DNA of 34,201 bases, taken from NCBI GenBank assembly GCA_002425225.1, contig DILV01000023.1, forward strand, positions 157,023 through 191,223, read 5' to 3'. Below the pieces are notes generated by a model, which was given only the letters and a program-made list of their open reading frames with translations, was not told the origin of the DNA and did not search any database. Shown in pieces: positions 8,417 through 17,672 of this stretch. The DNA comes from Thiothrix sp. UBA5583 (GTDB lineage: Bacteria; Pseudomonadota; Gammaproteobacteria; Thiotrichales; Thiotrichaceae). The translations under genes were made by a program, and so were the position numbers. The first letter of the stretch is position 1. Each line of letters opens with the position of its first letter.

Positions 8417-9903
8417 TGGCACTATTAACCAGTGTGGAATTTCCCTTGCTGAGCTTGCTGTTATTGCTGTTGCCGTTGGGGGCAGCCTTGACCGCCGTGT
8501 TTCCGGGGCGTGAAGCACGCTGGGCGGCCCTGACAACTGCTGTGCTGGCATTGCTGGTAACGCTGGTGATTGTCGGGCAGTTCGATACCCAACAGGTCGG
8601 TTTCCAATTGGTGGAAAAGACCCCTTGGATGGCGGATGTGGGTATCCATTACCTGCTGGGGGTGGATGGCTTGTCGATCCTGTTCCTGCCGTTTACCGCA
8701 TTGTTGTTCATCGCGGTGATATTGGCGTCGTGGAATGCGATCCGCACCTTGCCGCGTTTGTATTTCGCGCTATTGCTGGTATTGGAATGTACCATCATGG
8801 GCATTTTCACCGCACTGGATACCATCCTATTTTTCCTGTTCTGGGAATTGACGCTGTTACCGCTGTTCTTCCTGATCAGCTTGTGGGGCAATGGTGCCAA
8901 CCGGCGTTATGCAGGGGTGAAATACAGCCTGTTCATGTTGGCGGGTGGCTTGCCGCTGCTGATCGGCTTTGTGGTGCTGGCAATGCATAACCCCAACGGC
9001 ATGAGCTTTTCCTATATCGACTTGCTGCAAGGTAGCCGCGATCACGGGGTGCAGGTGACAGTGTTTTTCCTGTTGCTGCTGGGGTTTGGGGTGAAAATTC
9101 CGCTGTTCCCGCTGCATACTTGGCTGCCATTGGTAGCACAGGAAGGCCCGGCAACCACCGTGGCATTACTGACCGGATTGAAGGTGGGTGCGTATGGTTT
9201 GCTGCGCTTTGCCTTGCCACTCGCACCGGATGCGGCACGCGAATACCAATGGGTGTTGGTGGGCTTGGGGATGATTGGCGTGCTGTATGGCGCAGTCGCG
9301 GCATTGAGCCAAACCAGTTTGCGGCGGATGCTGGCGTTTTCCTCACTCAGTCACGTGGGGTTGGTGGTGCTGGGGATTGCGGCATTCAGTGTGCAGGGGG
9401 TGCAAGGGGCAGTGTTTCAGTTGCTGAATTTCACGGTGGTCGCGGGTGGTTTGTTTCTGATTACCGGCTTTTTGCATCAGCGCACCGGTTCAACCGAAGT
9501 CTTGAGTCTGGGCGGGGTGGCGAAATCCATGCCCTTGCTGGCATCGCTGTTCTTCTTCCTCGGTCTGGCGGGGATCGGAATGCCTGCCACCAGCGGCTTT
9601 CCGGCTGAATTCCTGCTGATTGTCAGCGTATTGGAAACCCATACCGGCGCGGGGCTGGTGGTGCTGTTCGTGGTGATTCTGGGGGCGGCGTATTTCCTCA
9701 ATTTCTTCCGCAAGGCATTTTTAGGGGAAACCCGCCACGATATTATCCGTGATGCGCCGGATTTGAAACCGCGTGAACTGGCAGTATTGCTGGTGCTGGT
9801 TGTGGTGGTGCTGGTGTTCGGGTTCTATCCGCAAGCGATTTTGGATGTGACGGAAACCAGCAGCCAATATTGGGTGAGTTTGATGTTGCCAACAGGCAAC
9901 TAG
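8416..9903 (+). CDS. NuoM-like antiporter subunit B of the dab cluster
   Basis: A 495-residue NuoM-family membrane protein with the complete set of expected proton-path residues: Glu144 (FLFWELTLLPLFFLI), Lys227 (GFGVKIPLFPLHTWLP), Lys256 (GLKVGAYGLLRF) and Glu398 (GMPATSGFPAEFLL), plus TSLRRMLAFSSLSHVG at 300-315. The ATG shares one base with the stop of the preceding gene (TGATG), so translation is coupled. No other complex I genes (nuoA-K, NADH or quinone modules) are near, which argues that this and its neighbours serve the DabA system, not respiration. It ends the + strand block; its stop is only 7 bp from the convergent fimT stop and I see no clear terminator between them. Confidence 0.88.
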   Translation: MALLTSVEFPLLSLLLLLLPLGAALTAVFPGREARWAALTTAVLALLVTLVIVGQFDTQQVGFQLVEKTPWMADVGIHYLLGVDGLSILFLPFTALLFIAVILASWNAIRTLPRLYFALLLVLECTIMGIFTALDTILFFLFWELTLLPLFFLISLWGNGANRRYAGVKYSLFMLAGGLPLLIGFVVLAMHNPNGMSFSYIDLLQGSRDHGVQVTVFFLLLLGFGVKIPLFPLHTWLPLVAQEGPATTVALLTGLKVGAYGLLRFALPLAPDAAREYQWVLVGLGMIGVLYGAVAALSQTSLRRMLAFSSLSHVGLVVLGIAAFSVQGVQGAVFQLLNFTVVAGGLFLITGFLHQRTGSTEVLSLGGVAKSMPLLASLFFFLGLAGIGMPATSGFPAEFLLIVSVLETHTGAGLVVLFVVILGAAYFLNFFRKAFLGETRHDIIRDAPDLKPRELAVLLVLVVVVLVFGFYPQAILDVTETSSQYWVSLMLPTGN

Positions 9904-9910
9904 CCAGGGT

Positions 9911-10498
9911 CTAACACCCGGCGTTCCCCACCTTGCAGGAAGCGACCCTGCCAGTAATCGGCTTTACGTCCACTTTGTAAACAACATCGCTGCCACGGCG
10001 CACTTCCAGCGTACCATTGAAGGAGGCATTGCCATTCGGCAGGTAGCGGATTGCCCTCCCCAACGTGGCATTCGCTGTAGCCGGGCGTACCGTCAGGTTA
10101 TCCACCTTGGAAGGTGCGTCTTCGCTCAGGACAAGCTCAGGAGCTTCCGCAGTACCGTTGCCGTCAAAGTCACAGACATTGCCAGCATCAATGACCGTAT
10201 CTGCATCACAATCGACGAAAATCACCCAGCCATCTTCAAACCCCGTACCTGTAGCAGCCGTGGTGGCAGTTGCACAACTGCCATCTGCTTCACGGGCGCA
10301 CATTGTCACCGGAAAGGCGCGTTTGACCGCTTCCGAGCGGGCGTAATGAACTGCGGAAACCATCTGGTTATTGATGGCATTGAGCCGGTTGTTTTCCATC
10401 ATGCTGCTGAGGGAAGGGGCTGCTACGGTAGCAAGTATGGCAACGATGGCGATCGTCACCATCAACTCGACGAGAGTCATACCTTGTTGTGTTTTCAT
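9911..10498 (-). CDS. fimT: GspH/FimT-family type IV minor pseudopilin
   Basis: A 195-residue prepilin. The N-terminus has the short leader MKTQQG, then MTLVELMVTIAIVAILATVA, the class III signal: cleavage after Gly6 by the prepilin peptidase and Glu at mature position 5, followed by the hydrophobic assembly helix. The rest matches the FimT/GspH layout: SEAVKRAFPVTMC, GWVIFVDCD, and a basic C-terminal end with a Cys pair (VASCKVGNAGC). FimT-type pilins help prime type IV pili and, in some species, bind DNA during uptake; the presence of dprA in this window makes that link attractive but unproven. It lies alone, 158 bp after trkH on the same strand, with no other pilus gene nearby. The symbol is a family-level assignment. 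Confidence 0.85.
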   Translation of the reverse strand: MKTQQGMTLVELMVTIAIVAILATVAAPSLSSMMENNRLNAINNQMVSAVHYARSEAVKRAFPVTMCAREADGSCATATTAATGTGFEDGWVIFVDCDADTVIDAGNVCDFDGNGTAEAPELVLSEDAPSKVDNLTVRPATANATLGRAIRYLPNGNASFNGTLEVRRGSDVVYKVDVKPITGRVASCKVGNAGC

Positions 10499-10656
10499 GA
10501 TGCTTTCCGTTACAGATAGTTATTTTTTGATTCAGGAAAGAGAAGGCGTCCATGCCAAGCACGTACTTCCTTATTGGCAATCAGTATACGTGGCTACTGG
10601 CAGCAGGAGGACGGCTGATAGATAAACGGCCTTTTCAGGCAGACCAACAAACAGGC

Positions 10657-12108
10657 TCAACGCCGCCAAAACGCTGGAGTCAACAGCACCAGTACCGTCA
10701 TCAGTTCCAGTCGCCCCATGATCATGCACAACGCCAACCACCATTTGGCGAAATCGCTCAAATCGGCAAAGTTGGAAGACACATCCCCCAGCCCCAGCCC
10801 CATATTGTTGATGGTAGCCGCAACCGCTGAAAAAGCCGTCACCTGATTCTGCCCATCTGCCATCAGACCCAGCATGAAAATCATGAACAAAGCTGCGTAG
10901 ATGAAAAAGAAGCCCCACACCGCTTTCACAATCTGCTCATCAATCACCTGCCCGTTGACCTTGATTGGCATGTGCGCACGCGGGTGCACCAGCAGGTTGA
11001 TTTCGCGGACAGCCTGCTTGATCAGCAACAAAAACCGGATAGCCTTCATCCCCCCGCCCGTCGAGCCGGAACACCCCCCACTTGTAACCAGTAGCGTAAT
11101 GAAAATGGGCAGAAATGACGGCCACACGGAATGGTCGCCCAGAAACAGGCCGGTGCTGGTCATGACCGAGACCACATGCACGGCAGAATAACGCAAGGCA
11201 TCAGATACATCGGGGTAGGTTCCATAAGCATACAAGCTAACCGCCACCAGCAGGATGGCTCCTAATGTCAGGGCTGTATAAAAACGAAACTCGGAATCCT
11301 CCAGATAGGGTTTCAAGCTGACACCACGCCAGGCAATGAAATGCAGGCCAAAGTTCGCACCTGCCAGAAACATGAAGATCACCGCAATGTAATGGATCGC
11401 AGGGCTGTCAAAAAAAGCCAGGCTGGAATCATGATTGGAAAACCCACCAGTCCCCAGCACTGAGAAACTGTGACCCACAGCATCAAACCAGTCCATGCCT
11501 GCCAGCCGGAACGCAACCGCACACAGGATGGTCAGAATCAGGTAGGTGTACCACAGCAGCTTGGCTGTTTCCGCAATGCGCGGCTCCAGTTTGGCATCCT
11601 TGACCGGGCCCGGGGTCTCTGCCTTGTAAATCTGCATCCCCCCGACCCCCAGCATGGGCAGGATTGCCACAGCCAGCACGATGATCCCCATTCCTCCCAG
11701 CCAGTGCAGCTCGACTCGCCAGAACAGGATGGAACGTGGGAAACCATCCAACCCTATATAAACGGTTGCCCCTGTCGTTGTCAGCCCGGAAGTCGCTTCA
11801 AACACACCATTAGTGAAACTGGACGCAACCGCATCGGAAAAGACGAAGGGTAGCGCCCCCGCCATGCTCAGAACCACCCAGAACAGCGTCACCAGCAGAA
11901 AACCGTCACGGGTACGCAATACGGCATGTACCCGCCGCACCGGCAGCCACAAGACACCACCAATCACTAGCAGAATAGCGCCTGATTTCCAGAAAGGCAT
12001 CAGATCCGGGTCGCCCATCAGCCAGCCCACCATGATGGGCGGCAGCATGGTCAGGCTGAACAGCATCAGCAATAACCCGAGAATTCGCTGGATGACCCTG
12101 AATTGCAT
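10657..12108 (-). CDS. trkH: Trk potassium uptake channel subunit TrkH
   Basis: A 483-residue inner-membrane K+ transporter, the normal length for TrkH. The four selectivity-filter loops are visible: SGLTTTGATV, VLGTGGFSNHDS, VMTSTGLFLGD and INNMGLGLGD, together with the glycine-rich SGGCSGSTGGGMK turn before the last third. It works with the cytoplasmic gating subunit TrkA, whose gene ends 8 bp upstream, so the two are co-transcribed. The short space after the stop contains a weak GCCT-GAAA-AGGC stem-loop around 10630-10641 but no convincing U-tract. Confidence 0.95.
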   Translation of the reverse strand: MQFRVIQRILGLLLMLFSLTMLPPIMVGWLMGDPDLMPFWKSGAILLVIGGVLWLPVRRVHAVLRTRDGFLLVTLFWVVLSMAGALPFVFSDAVASSFTNGVFEATSGLTTTGATVYIGLDGFPRSILFWRVELHWLGGMGIIVLAVAILPMLGVGGMQIYKAETPGPVKDAKLEPRIAETAKLLWYTYLILTILCAVAFRLAGMDWFDAVGHSFSVLGTGGFSNHDSSLAFFDSPAIHYIAVIFMFLAGANFGLHFIAWRGVSLKPYLEDSEFRFYTALTLGAILLVAVSLYAYGTYPDVSDALRYSAVHVVSVMTSTGLFLGDHSVWPSFLPIFITLLVTSGGCSGSTGGGMKAIRFLLLIKQAVREINLLVHPRAHMPIKVNGQVIDEQIVKAVWGFFFIYAALFMIFMLGLMADGQNQVTAFSAVAATINNMGLGLGDVSSNFADLSDFAKWWLALCMIMGRLELMTVLVLLTPAFWRR

Positions 12109-12116
12109 CGCTGGTG

Positions 12117-13490
12117 TCAGAAAAAGTGGATGCCGACCTGAAACAGTTTTTCAACTGCCGGTACATAGCGCTTGTCGGTAACGAAGATAATGATGTGATC
12201 ATCCGCATTGATGATGATGTCATCCATTGCCATCAGAACATCCTCCCCTCGCACCAGCGCACAGATGGTAGTACCCGGTGGCAAGCCCAGCTCATCCAAA
12301 CGCCTGCCAACCACCCGCGAAGTTTTGTAATCACCATGTACAATCACTTCCAAGGCTTCTGCCGAGCCACGCCTCAAAGCGTGCACCGCCACCATGTCCC
12401 CCCTGCGTACATGAGTCAGCAACGCACCGATAGTGACCTGCTGGGGGGATATGGCAATATCAATACTGCTTTCCACCAGATCCACATAACTCGGGCGATT
12501 GATCAGGCACATTACCCGCTTGGCTCCCAGCCGCTTTGCCAGCATGGATGACAAGATGTTGGCCTCATCGTCATTGGTAGTGGCGATAAAAACGTCGGTG
12601 TTTTCGATATTTTCCTCACTCAACAGGGTTTCGTCGGCGGCATCACCCTCCAGCACAATGGTTTTGTCGAGCCGCTCCGCCAGTTTGGCGGCACGCTCAC
12701 CATTCATCTCGATGACCTTGACCTGATAACGGGAATCTTCCAGCAAGCGGGCAAGGCGATTGCCGATATTCCCGCCTCCCGCGAGAATGATGCGTTTGTA
12801 TGGTTTGTCCAGCTTGCGCAACTCGCTGATGATGGCGCGGATGTGCTTGGGGCTGGCAATGAAAAAGATTTCGTCGTCCGCTTCCACCACCGTTTCCAGT
12901 TTGGGGATGATAGGCTTGCCCCTGCGAAAAATCGCGGCAACCCGTGCCTTGATACCTGGTATGTGATCCTTGAGCGCTAGCAGCGGATAACCGACCAACG
13001 GGCTGCCCTGCAAGGCTTTCACTCCGACCATCTGTACCCTGCCATTGGCAAAATTGAGTACCTGCGATGCACCGGGGTGGGAAATCAGGCGAAAAATGTA
13101 TTCTGTCACCAGTTGTTCCGGGCTGATCAGCACGTCGATAGGCACAGCGTCAGCGTTGAACAGCTCCTTGCGGTCGAGGTAATGGGAAGAGCGGATACGG
13201 GCAATCTTGGTAGGCGTGCGATACAAGGTATGTGCCACCTGACAAGCCACCATGTTGATTTCGTCGCTGTTGGTGACAGCGATCAGCATGTCGGCGTCTT
13301 CAATCCCGGCACGCTCCAGCACACGCGGGTAAGATGCCTGCCCTACCTCAACCCGCACATCCAGCTTTTCACGCAAATCCCGCAGGGCAACGGCATTGGT
13401 ATCCACGATGGTGATGTCGTTGGATTCGTTGGCTAATGATTCAGCCACCGAATGCCCAACCTGCCCAGCGCCCAGAATCAGGATTTTCAT
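12117..13490 (-). CDS. trkA: Trk K+ uptake regulatory subunit TrkA
   Basis: A 457-residue peripheral protein with two RCK (KTN) units. The first begins [20 protein letters not shown] with the dinucleotide-binding GAGQVG and the acidic end of beta-2 (IVDTN). The second starts near residue 233 with [17 protein letters not shown]. Each is followed by a TrkA-C type domain (GSPLVGYPL and [19 protein letters not shown] regions). It binds NAD(H)/ATP and controls TrkH opening. It lies 9 bp after ntrX and 8 bp before trkH, a conserved gammaproteobacterial arrangement that may tie K+ uptake to the NtrYX signal, although this is only suggested by position. Confidence 0.95.
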   Translation of the reverse strand: MKILILGAGQVGHSVAESLANESNDITIVDTNAVALRDLREKLDVRVEVGQASYPRVLERAGIEDADMLIAVTNSDEINMVACQVAHTLYRTPTKIARIRSSHYLDRKELFNADAVPIDVLISPEQLVTEYIFRLISHPGASQVLNFANGRVQMVGVKALQGSPLVGYPLLALKDHIPGIKARVAAIFRRGKPIIPKLETVVEADDEIFFIASPKHIRAIISELRKLDKPYKRIILAGGGNIGNRLARLLEDSRYQVKVIEMNGERAAKLAERLDKTIVLEGDAADETLLSEENIENTDVFIATTNDDEANILSSMLAKRLGAKRVMCLINRPSYVDLVESSIDIAISPQQVTIGALLTHVRRGDMVAVHALRRGSAEALEVIVHGDYKTSRVVGRRLDELGLPPGTTICALVRGEDVLMAMDDIIINADDHIIIFVTDKRYVPAVEKLFQVGIHFF

Positions 13491-13499
13491 GTACTTGCT

Positions 13500-14882
13500 T
13501 TACCGTCCGTATTTTTTGGGGTCGACATCCAGCGAGCGCATTTTGCGGTACAGATGGGTGCGCTCCATCTTGACCTGATCCGCCAATTTGCTGACATTGC
13601 CATCCACCTTCTTGAGCTGGTAAATCAGGTAGTCGTGCTCAAACTGTTCACGCGCCTGGCGCAATGGCAGGTCAAACAGGCTTTCCGGGGTTTGTCCGAT
13701 TTCCTGGGAAAAGACCGGAATGCGGATACCCACCGCTTCTTCGGCCTCCTCCAGTGACACTTCCGTATCCGTACCCAGGATCAGCAAACGCTGCACCAGA
13801 TTGCGCAGTTCACGGATATTGCCGGGCCAGGAATGGTTGCGCAGGAAGTTTTGCGCAGGCAACGCAATATGCCGGTAGGGCAGGCCATCTTGCGCGGTCA
13901 GCACATCGACGTAATGGTTAAGCAATTCCGGCACATCTTCCGCATGATCCCGCAGCGGCGGAATCAGCAACGGTACAACATTCAGCAGGTAATACAGTTC
14001 CTCGTTGAAGTGCCCGCCTGCCACATCATCCTGTAAATCATGGGTGGAAGACACAATCAGGGTTATGTCCAGATCCACCCATTCACTGCCGCCAATGCGC
14101 ATGTAACGGTTTTCCTTGAGGGTGCTCAACAGACGGGTCTGGGTATCATTGTCTAGCTCAAAAATTTCGGCCAGATACAGTACGCCACCGTTGGCTTCAT
14201 CCAGCAAGCCATACTGGATTTTGCCGTTGTCTTCCGTACCAAACAGCAGTTTGCCCAGAGTGGCAGAAGCTGCCATGCTGGCAGACAGCGCCATGCGTAC
14301 CAGTGGACGATCCTTACGCGAACTGCGGGCATGGATGAAACGGGCAAAAGATTCCTTGCCTACTCCCGGCTCGCCATACAGCAACACGCGGGTATTGTGC
14401 TGGGCAATGCGCCGTGCCTGTTCACGCAAGCGTTGCATGGTCTGACTGTTACCGACCGGCTCCGGCGAGCCTGTCATCTGTTTGCGCAAACCCCTGTTTT
14501 CCTGCTCAAGCTGGCTGGATCGCAGCGCATTGCTGATAGTCAGCAACATTTTCGCCATCGACAAGGGCTTTTCGATGAAATCGTATGCGCCAAGTTTGGT
14601 GGCTTCGACTGCCGTCTCGATCGTGCCATGCCCGGACATCATAATCACCGGGCAACACAGGGTTTCGTTTTCACGCCATTCCTTGAGCAGGGAAATACCA
14701 TCCTGCCCCGGCATCCAGATGTCGAGCAGGATCAGATCCGGCTTGCGACTGCGGTGCAATTCCCGCGCCCGTGCCGCATTTTCGGCAGTAACCACCCGGT
14801 AGCCCTCATCTTCGAGAATTTCGCTGACCAGTTGGCGAATATCCGGCTCGTCGTCCACGACCATGATGTATTGTGCTGTCAT
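13500..14882 (-). CDS. ntrX: NtrX-family response regulator with atypical AAA+ domain
   Basis: A 460-residue regulator with three domains. The receiver (1-120) has the acidic pair Asp10-Asp11, phospho-acceptor Asp54 (LILLDIWMPG), Ser83 and Lys105. The AAA+ domain has a Walker A motif GEPGVGKE at 170-177 and the SWPGNIRELRNLVQRL segment. The C-terminal Fis-type HTH is near 420-460 (GNVSKLADQVKMERTHLYRK). Two expected sigma-54 activator features are missing: the GAFTGA loop is replaced by an unrelated stretch (about 214-228, FGTEDNGKIQYGLLD), and Walker B reads VLYLAEI (234-240), with Ala238 where Asp is usual. It may therefore act as a DNA-binding regulator without sigma-54 remodelling; inference. 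The gene has AGGAG ahead of its ATG and follows ntrY by 46 bp. Confidence 0.92.
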   Translation of the reverse strand: MTAQYIMVVDDEPDIRQLVSEILEDEGYRVVTAENAARARELHRSRKPDLILLDIWMPGQDGISLLKEWRENETLCCPVIMMSGHGTIETAVEATKLGAYDFIEKPLSMAKMLLTISNALRSSQLEQENRGLRKQMTGSPEPVGNSQTMQRLREQARRIAQHNTRVLLYGEPGVGKESFARFIHARSSRKDRPLVRMALSASMAASATLGKLLFGTEDNGKIQYGLLDEANGGVLYLAEIFELDNDTQTRLLSTLKENRYMRIGGSEWVDLDITLIVSSTHDLQDDVAGGHFNEELYYLLNVVPLLIPPLRDHAEDVPELLNHYVDVLTAQDGLPYRHIALPAQNFLRNHSWPGNIRELRNLVQRLLILGTDTEVSLEEAEEAVGIRIPVFSQEIGQTPESLFDLPLRQAREQFEHDYLIYQLKKVDGNVSKLADQVKMERTHLYRKMRSLDVDPKKYGR

Positions 14883-14928
14883 TATTCCCTGCTCCTTTGT
14901 GTTGTGCTGTCCTGAGCCTATTTGTCCG

Positions 14929-17097
14929 TCAATCCAGCGGGAAGCGTATGCTAATCATAGCCCCGCCCTCTTCATGATTGCGTGCCCCCAGATGACCGGC
15001 ATGTTCTTCCACGATTTTCTTCACAATCGCCAGACCCAACCCCGTGCCCTTGTGCTTGGTGGTAACGTAAGGCTCGAACAGGCGGGGCAACAATTCCACC
15101 GGAATGCCAGGGCCGTTGTCGTGAATGCATAGCGATGCTTGCCCGATGCTGTCCAACCGCTGGGTACTAAGGATAATCGTGCCAGCTTCCACGCGGTTGT
15201 CTTCCAGGGCTTCCAGTGCATTCTTGATCAGGTTGACCAACAACTGGCGGATGCGGTTGTTATCCAGCCGCAAGTTGGGCAGTTGCTCATCCAGCGCCAG
15301 TTTGATGGCGACCTTGGATTCACTCATACGATACAACTCTGCCACTTCCTGCACCAGCGCATTCAGATCTACCCGTTGCAAGTGTAGTGCAGGCGCACGT
15401 GCATATTCGCTGAAAGCATTCACCATCGTCTTGAGGTTATCAACCTGCTGAATAATGGTGTTGGTCATACGTGTCAGGAAACTGGCTGACTCCTCATCCA
15501 ACAGCTTGCCCAGCTTGCGGTGCAGGCGTTCGGCAGAAAGTTGGATCGGGGTCAGCGGATTCTTGATTTCGTGAGCCAGCCGCCGTGCAACCTCACTCCA
15601 GGCCGCATCGTGCTCCGCCTGGATCAGGTCGGTTACGTCGTCAAATACCAGTACGGAACCCTGTTGCCCGGAAGTCACCGCAGGCAACGGTGCGCCCCGG
15701 CATACCAGCAGCAATCGCCCGCTTTCGGTGGTCAGGGCAATTTCTTCCTGCCATTCTCCCTGTTTGCCCAGTTCCAGCAGGTGAGGTTGCACCACCTCCA
15801 GAAACGGGTGCATGTCAGGCAAGCTGTCGCACAATTCCGGCAGGGTTTGCCCAACATGCACCTGCAAAGGCTGGTGCAGGATGGTGCTGGCAGCAGTGTT
15901 GATACGGCGGATAATACCGTTTTCATCCAAGGTCATGACCCCGGAGGAGAGGTGTTCCAGTACCACATGCAGGTAATCGTGTTCCTGTTGCAACAAACGG
16001 CGTGCCTGTTCGCGTTCCTGTTGCGCATCCGACAGGCGTTTGGTCATGGTATTGAAGGAACGCGCCAGCAGGCTGAAATCATCGCGGTCGGAAACCGGCA
16101 GCTTCTTTTCCAGATCACCTGCTGCCACCGCCAGTGTACCCTCCACCAAGGTGCGAACCGGGCGAGTCAGGCGACGTGAGAAAATGAAAGCTGCCCACAG
16201 GGCAAACAGGACAGTCATCACCATGATGACCAGAATGATCAGACGGAACGCATCCTTGACCACATCCCGCTGAAAACTGAAGGATTTGTACTCATCCCGC
16301 GCCCGACTTACACTGTCGGACAGGCTTTTTTCGCGTTCTGAAATAGGAAAACGGGCAGTCAGGACGCCTTCTTCCCGGTTATACCCACCACCGTAATACA
16401 CACGTATGGCAAGCAGGGAAGACAAGGATTCGTTATTGGGTTCCAGTGTCTGGTAGTGCTCGCGCACCTTGAGTGTCTGAAAAACCTTCTGATTAGGCAT
16501 TCGCGGAATCAGGGTTGACGTTTTTGCGGTAGCCAATGCCACCATGCCTTGATTGCTGTCGAGCAGGAACACTTCATCGGCTCCCAGAAGCAGAAACTGT
16601 TCCAGCAAGGGGGGGATGTCCTGCGGATCAAGATTGCGCATGGCAAATGCCAGCCGATCCAGCTCCACCAGATGCTGGCGATTGCGAGTTTTCAAGGCCA
16701 TTTCGCTGAGTTCCAGCGAATCTCCCAATGCATTGTCAATCGGTACGGAAAACCAGCGGTCAATACGCTCCCCGATCAGGTTGACCGCAAACAGCGACAC
16801 AATCAACGCAGGCAGCAACCCCAGTACCAGAAAACCGCTCATCAGGCGCAAGGTAAAACGCGAGCCTGCCTGACGGGTACGCCACTGGTAAAAAATTTTG
16901 ACCAGATTGAACAGGATGATGCTGCTCAACAGCAGCAGGATGAAAGCACTCAGGTACAGATGCCAACTACCATAGTTCTTGGCCTTTTCCTGGCTGAGGG
17001 TCGCCATGTTGAGCAGGGACAAGGACACCACCAGCAGAGTCACGATCAACACCAGCGGGAGCCATTGCCAGATGTGTTTTCTCAGGGAACTGACCAC
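14929..17097 (-). CDS. ntrY: NtrY-family membrane sensor histidine kinase
   Basis: A 722-residue sensor kinase. Two N-terminal membrane helices (about 10-33 and 45-68) and another (about 83-108) precede a periplasmic region, followed by a membrane helix near 280-305 and a HAMP linker (RRLTRPVRTLVEGTLAVAAG). A PAS-like segment follows (about 375-490), then the HisKA H-box with His509 in RRLAHEIKNPLTP, and a HATPase with N-box (NLIKNALEAL), DNGPGIP and GTGLGLAIVKKI. Its partner is NtrX, encoded just downstream. The start is GTG and overlaps the DUF4390 gene by 16 nt. Family members respond to nitrogen or redox state in other bacteria; the signal here cannot be read from sequence. Confidence 0.93.
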   Translation of the reverse strand: MVSSLRKHIWQWLPLVLIVTLLVVSLSLLNMATLSQEKAKNYGSWHLYLSAFILLLLSSIILFNLVKIFYQWRTRQAGSRFTLRLMSGFLVLGLLPALIVSLFAVNLIGERIDRWFSVPIDNALGDSLELSEMALKTRNRQHLVELDRLAFAMRNLDPQDIPPLLEQFLLLGADEVFLLDSNQGMVALATAKTSTLIPRMPNQKVFQTLKVREHYQTLEPNNESLSSLLAIRVYYGGGYNREEGVLTARFPISEREKSLSDSVSRARDEYKSFSFQRDVVKDAFRLIILVIMVMTVLFALWAAFIFSRRLTRPVRTLVEGTLAVAAGDLEKKLPVSDRDDFSLLARSFNTMTKRLSDAQQEREQARRLLQQEHDYLHVVLEHLSSGVMTLDENGIIRRINTAASTILHQPLQVHVGQTLPELCDSLPDMHPFLEVVQPHLLELGKQGEWQEEIALTTESGRLLLVCRGAPLPAVTSGQQGSVLVFDDVTDLIQAEHDAAWSEVARRLAHEIKNPLTPIQLSAERLHRKLGKLLDEESASFLTRMTNTIIQQVDNLKTMVNAFSEYARAPALHLQRVDLNALVQEVAELYRMSESKVAIKLALDEQLPNLRLDNNRIRQLLVNLIKNALEALEDNRVEAGTIILSTQRLDSIGQASLCIHDNGPGIPVELLPRLFEPYVTTKHKGTGLGLAIVKKIVEEHAGHLGARNHEEGGAMISIRFPLD

Positions 17098-17672
17098 AGC
17101 ATTTCCTCGCTTTCCAGTGAATAGCGGTCGCTGAATAATGATTGTATTTTAAGCGGCAAGTACAGGGTTTTCGGTGTCAAACGCGCAGTCACCGCAATGA
17201 ATGCATCGTTGTTAACCGCATTGTCGGGCAAGGCAGGCAGGGGGTAATCAGCCAATGCGCCCATTTTCAGCAGCGCCCCCGCCAGATTCGGAAAACTCCA
17301 GCTTTCGCGGCTAGCCGAATTCACCAGTTGGTACTGTTTGCTGAGCGGATGGTATTTCAACTCGGTTTTGACTGTATGCCACTGCTTACGGCTATTCAAC
17401 CACCAGGTGTTGTGCCATTCCAACTCAAAACGGATTTCATTTTCCAGCGCCATACCATTGAGCAAGCCATCCCGCAAATATTGATTCAACTGGTAGTCCA
17501 GTTTCAGGCTGGCTTGCAGGACAGAAGCATCTTCACTACGGTGGATGGCAAACTCGCGAAAGCGGATACTGCCATCTTCTGCCAGCACTGTTTGGGGCAA
17601 GCACAGCAACAGCAGCAAGCTGAGCATCAGCCGGTAATACCAGTAGTATCCGTGCAAGCCTGTCGCTGTCAT
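17082..17672 (-). CDS. DUF4390 exported protein
   Basis: A 196-residue protein with an N-terminal signal sequence (hydrophobic LMLSLLLLLCLPQTVLA, probably cut after Ala31) and a mature part rich in beta strands. The conserved DUF4390 features are present: a two-part pattern of FELEWHNTWWLNSR, then the ELKYHPLSKQYQLV segment and a C-terminal SDRYSLESEEMLWSVP. Biochemical function is unknown. It sits between rsmB (4-nt ATGA overlap) and ntrY (16-nt overlap), which is its usual place in gammaproteobacteria and suggests a periplasmic link to the NtrY sensor; that is inference from conservation of order. Confidence 0.88.
   Translation of the reverse strand: MTATGLHGYYWYYRLMLSLLLLLCLPQTVLAEDGSIRFREFAIHRSEDASVLQASLKLDYQLNQYLRDGLLNGMALENEIRFELEWHNTWWLNSRKQWHTVKTELKYHPLSKQYQLVNSASRESWSFPNLAGALLKMGALADYPLPALPDNAVNNDAFIAVTARLTPKTLYLPLKIQSLFSDRYSLESEEMLWSVP

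Noticed and set aside
525-9903. Respiratory complex I or Mrp Na+/H+ antiporter operon
   Set aside because: Only NuoL/NuoM-type subunits are present; none of the NuoA-K small subunits, NADH/Fe-S modules or MrpB, C, E, F, G genes occur, and DUF2309 sits in the middle.
9901-9915. Bidirectional terminator between the NuoM-like gene and fimT
   Set aside because: Only 7 bp separate the stops and no stem with a T-run can be formed from the local sequence.
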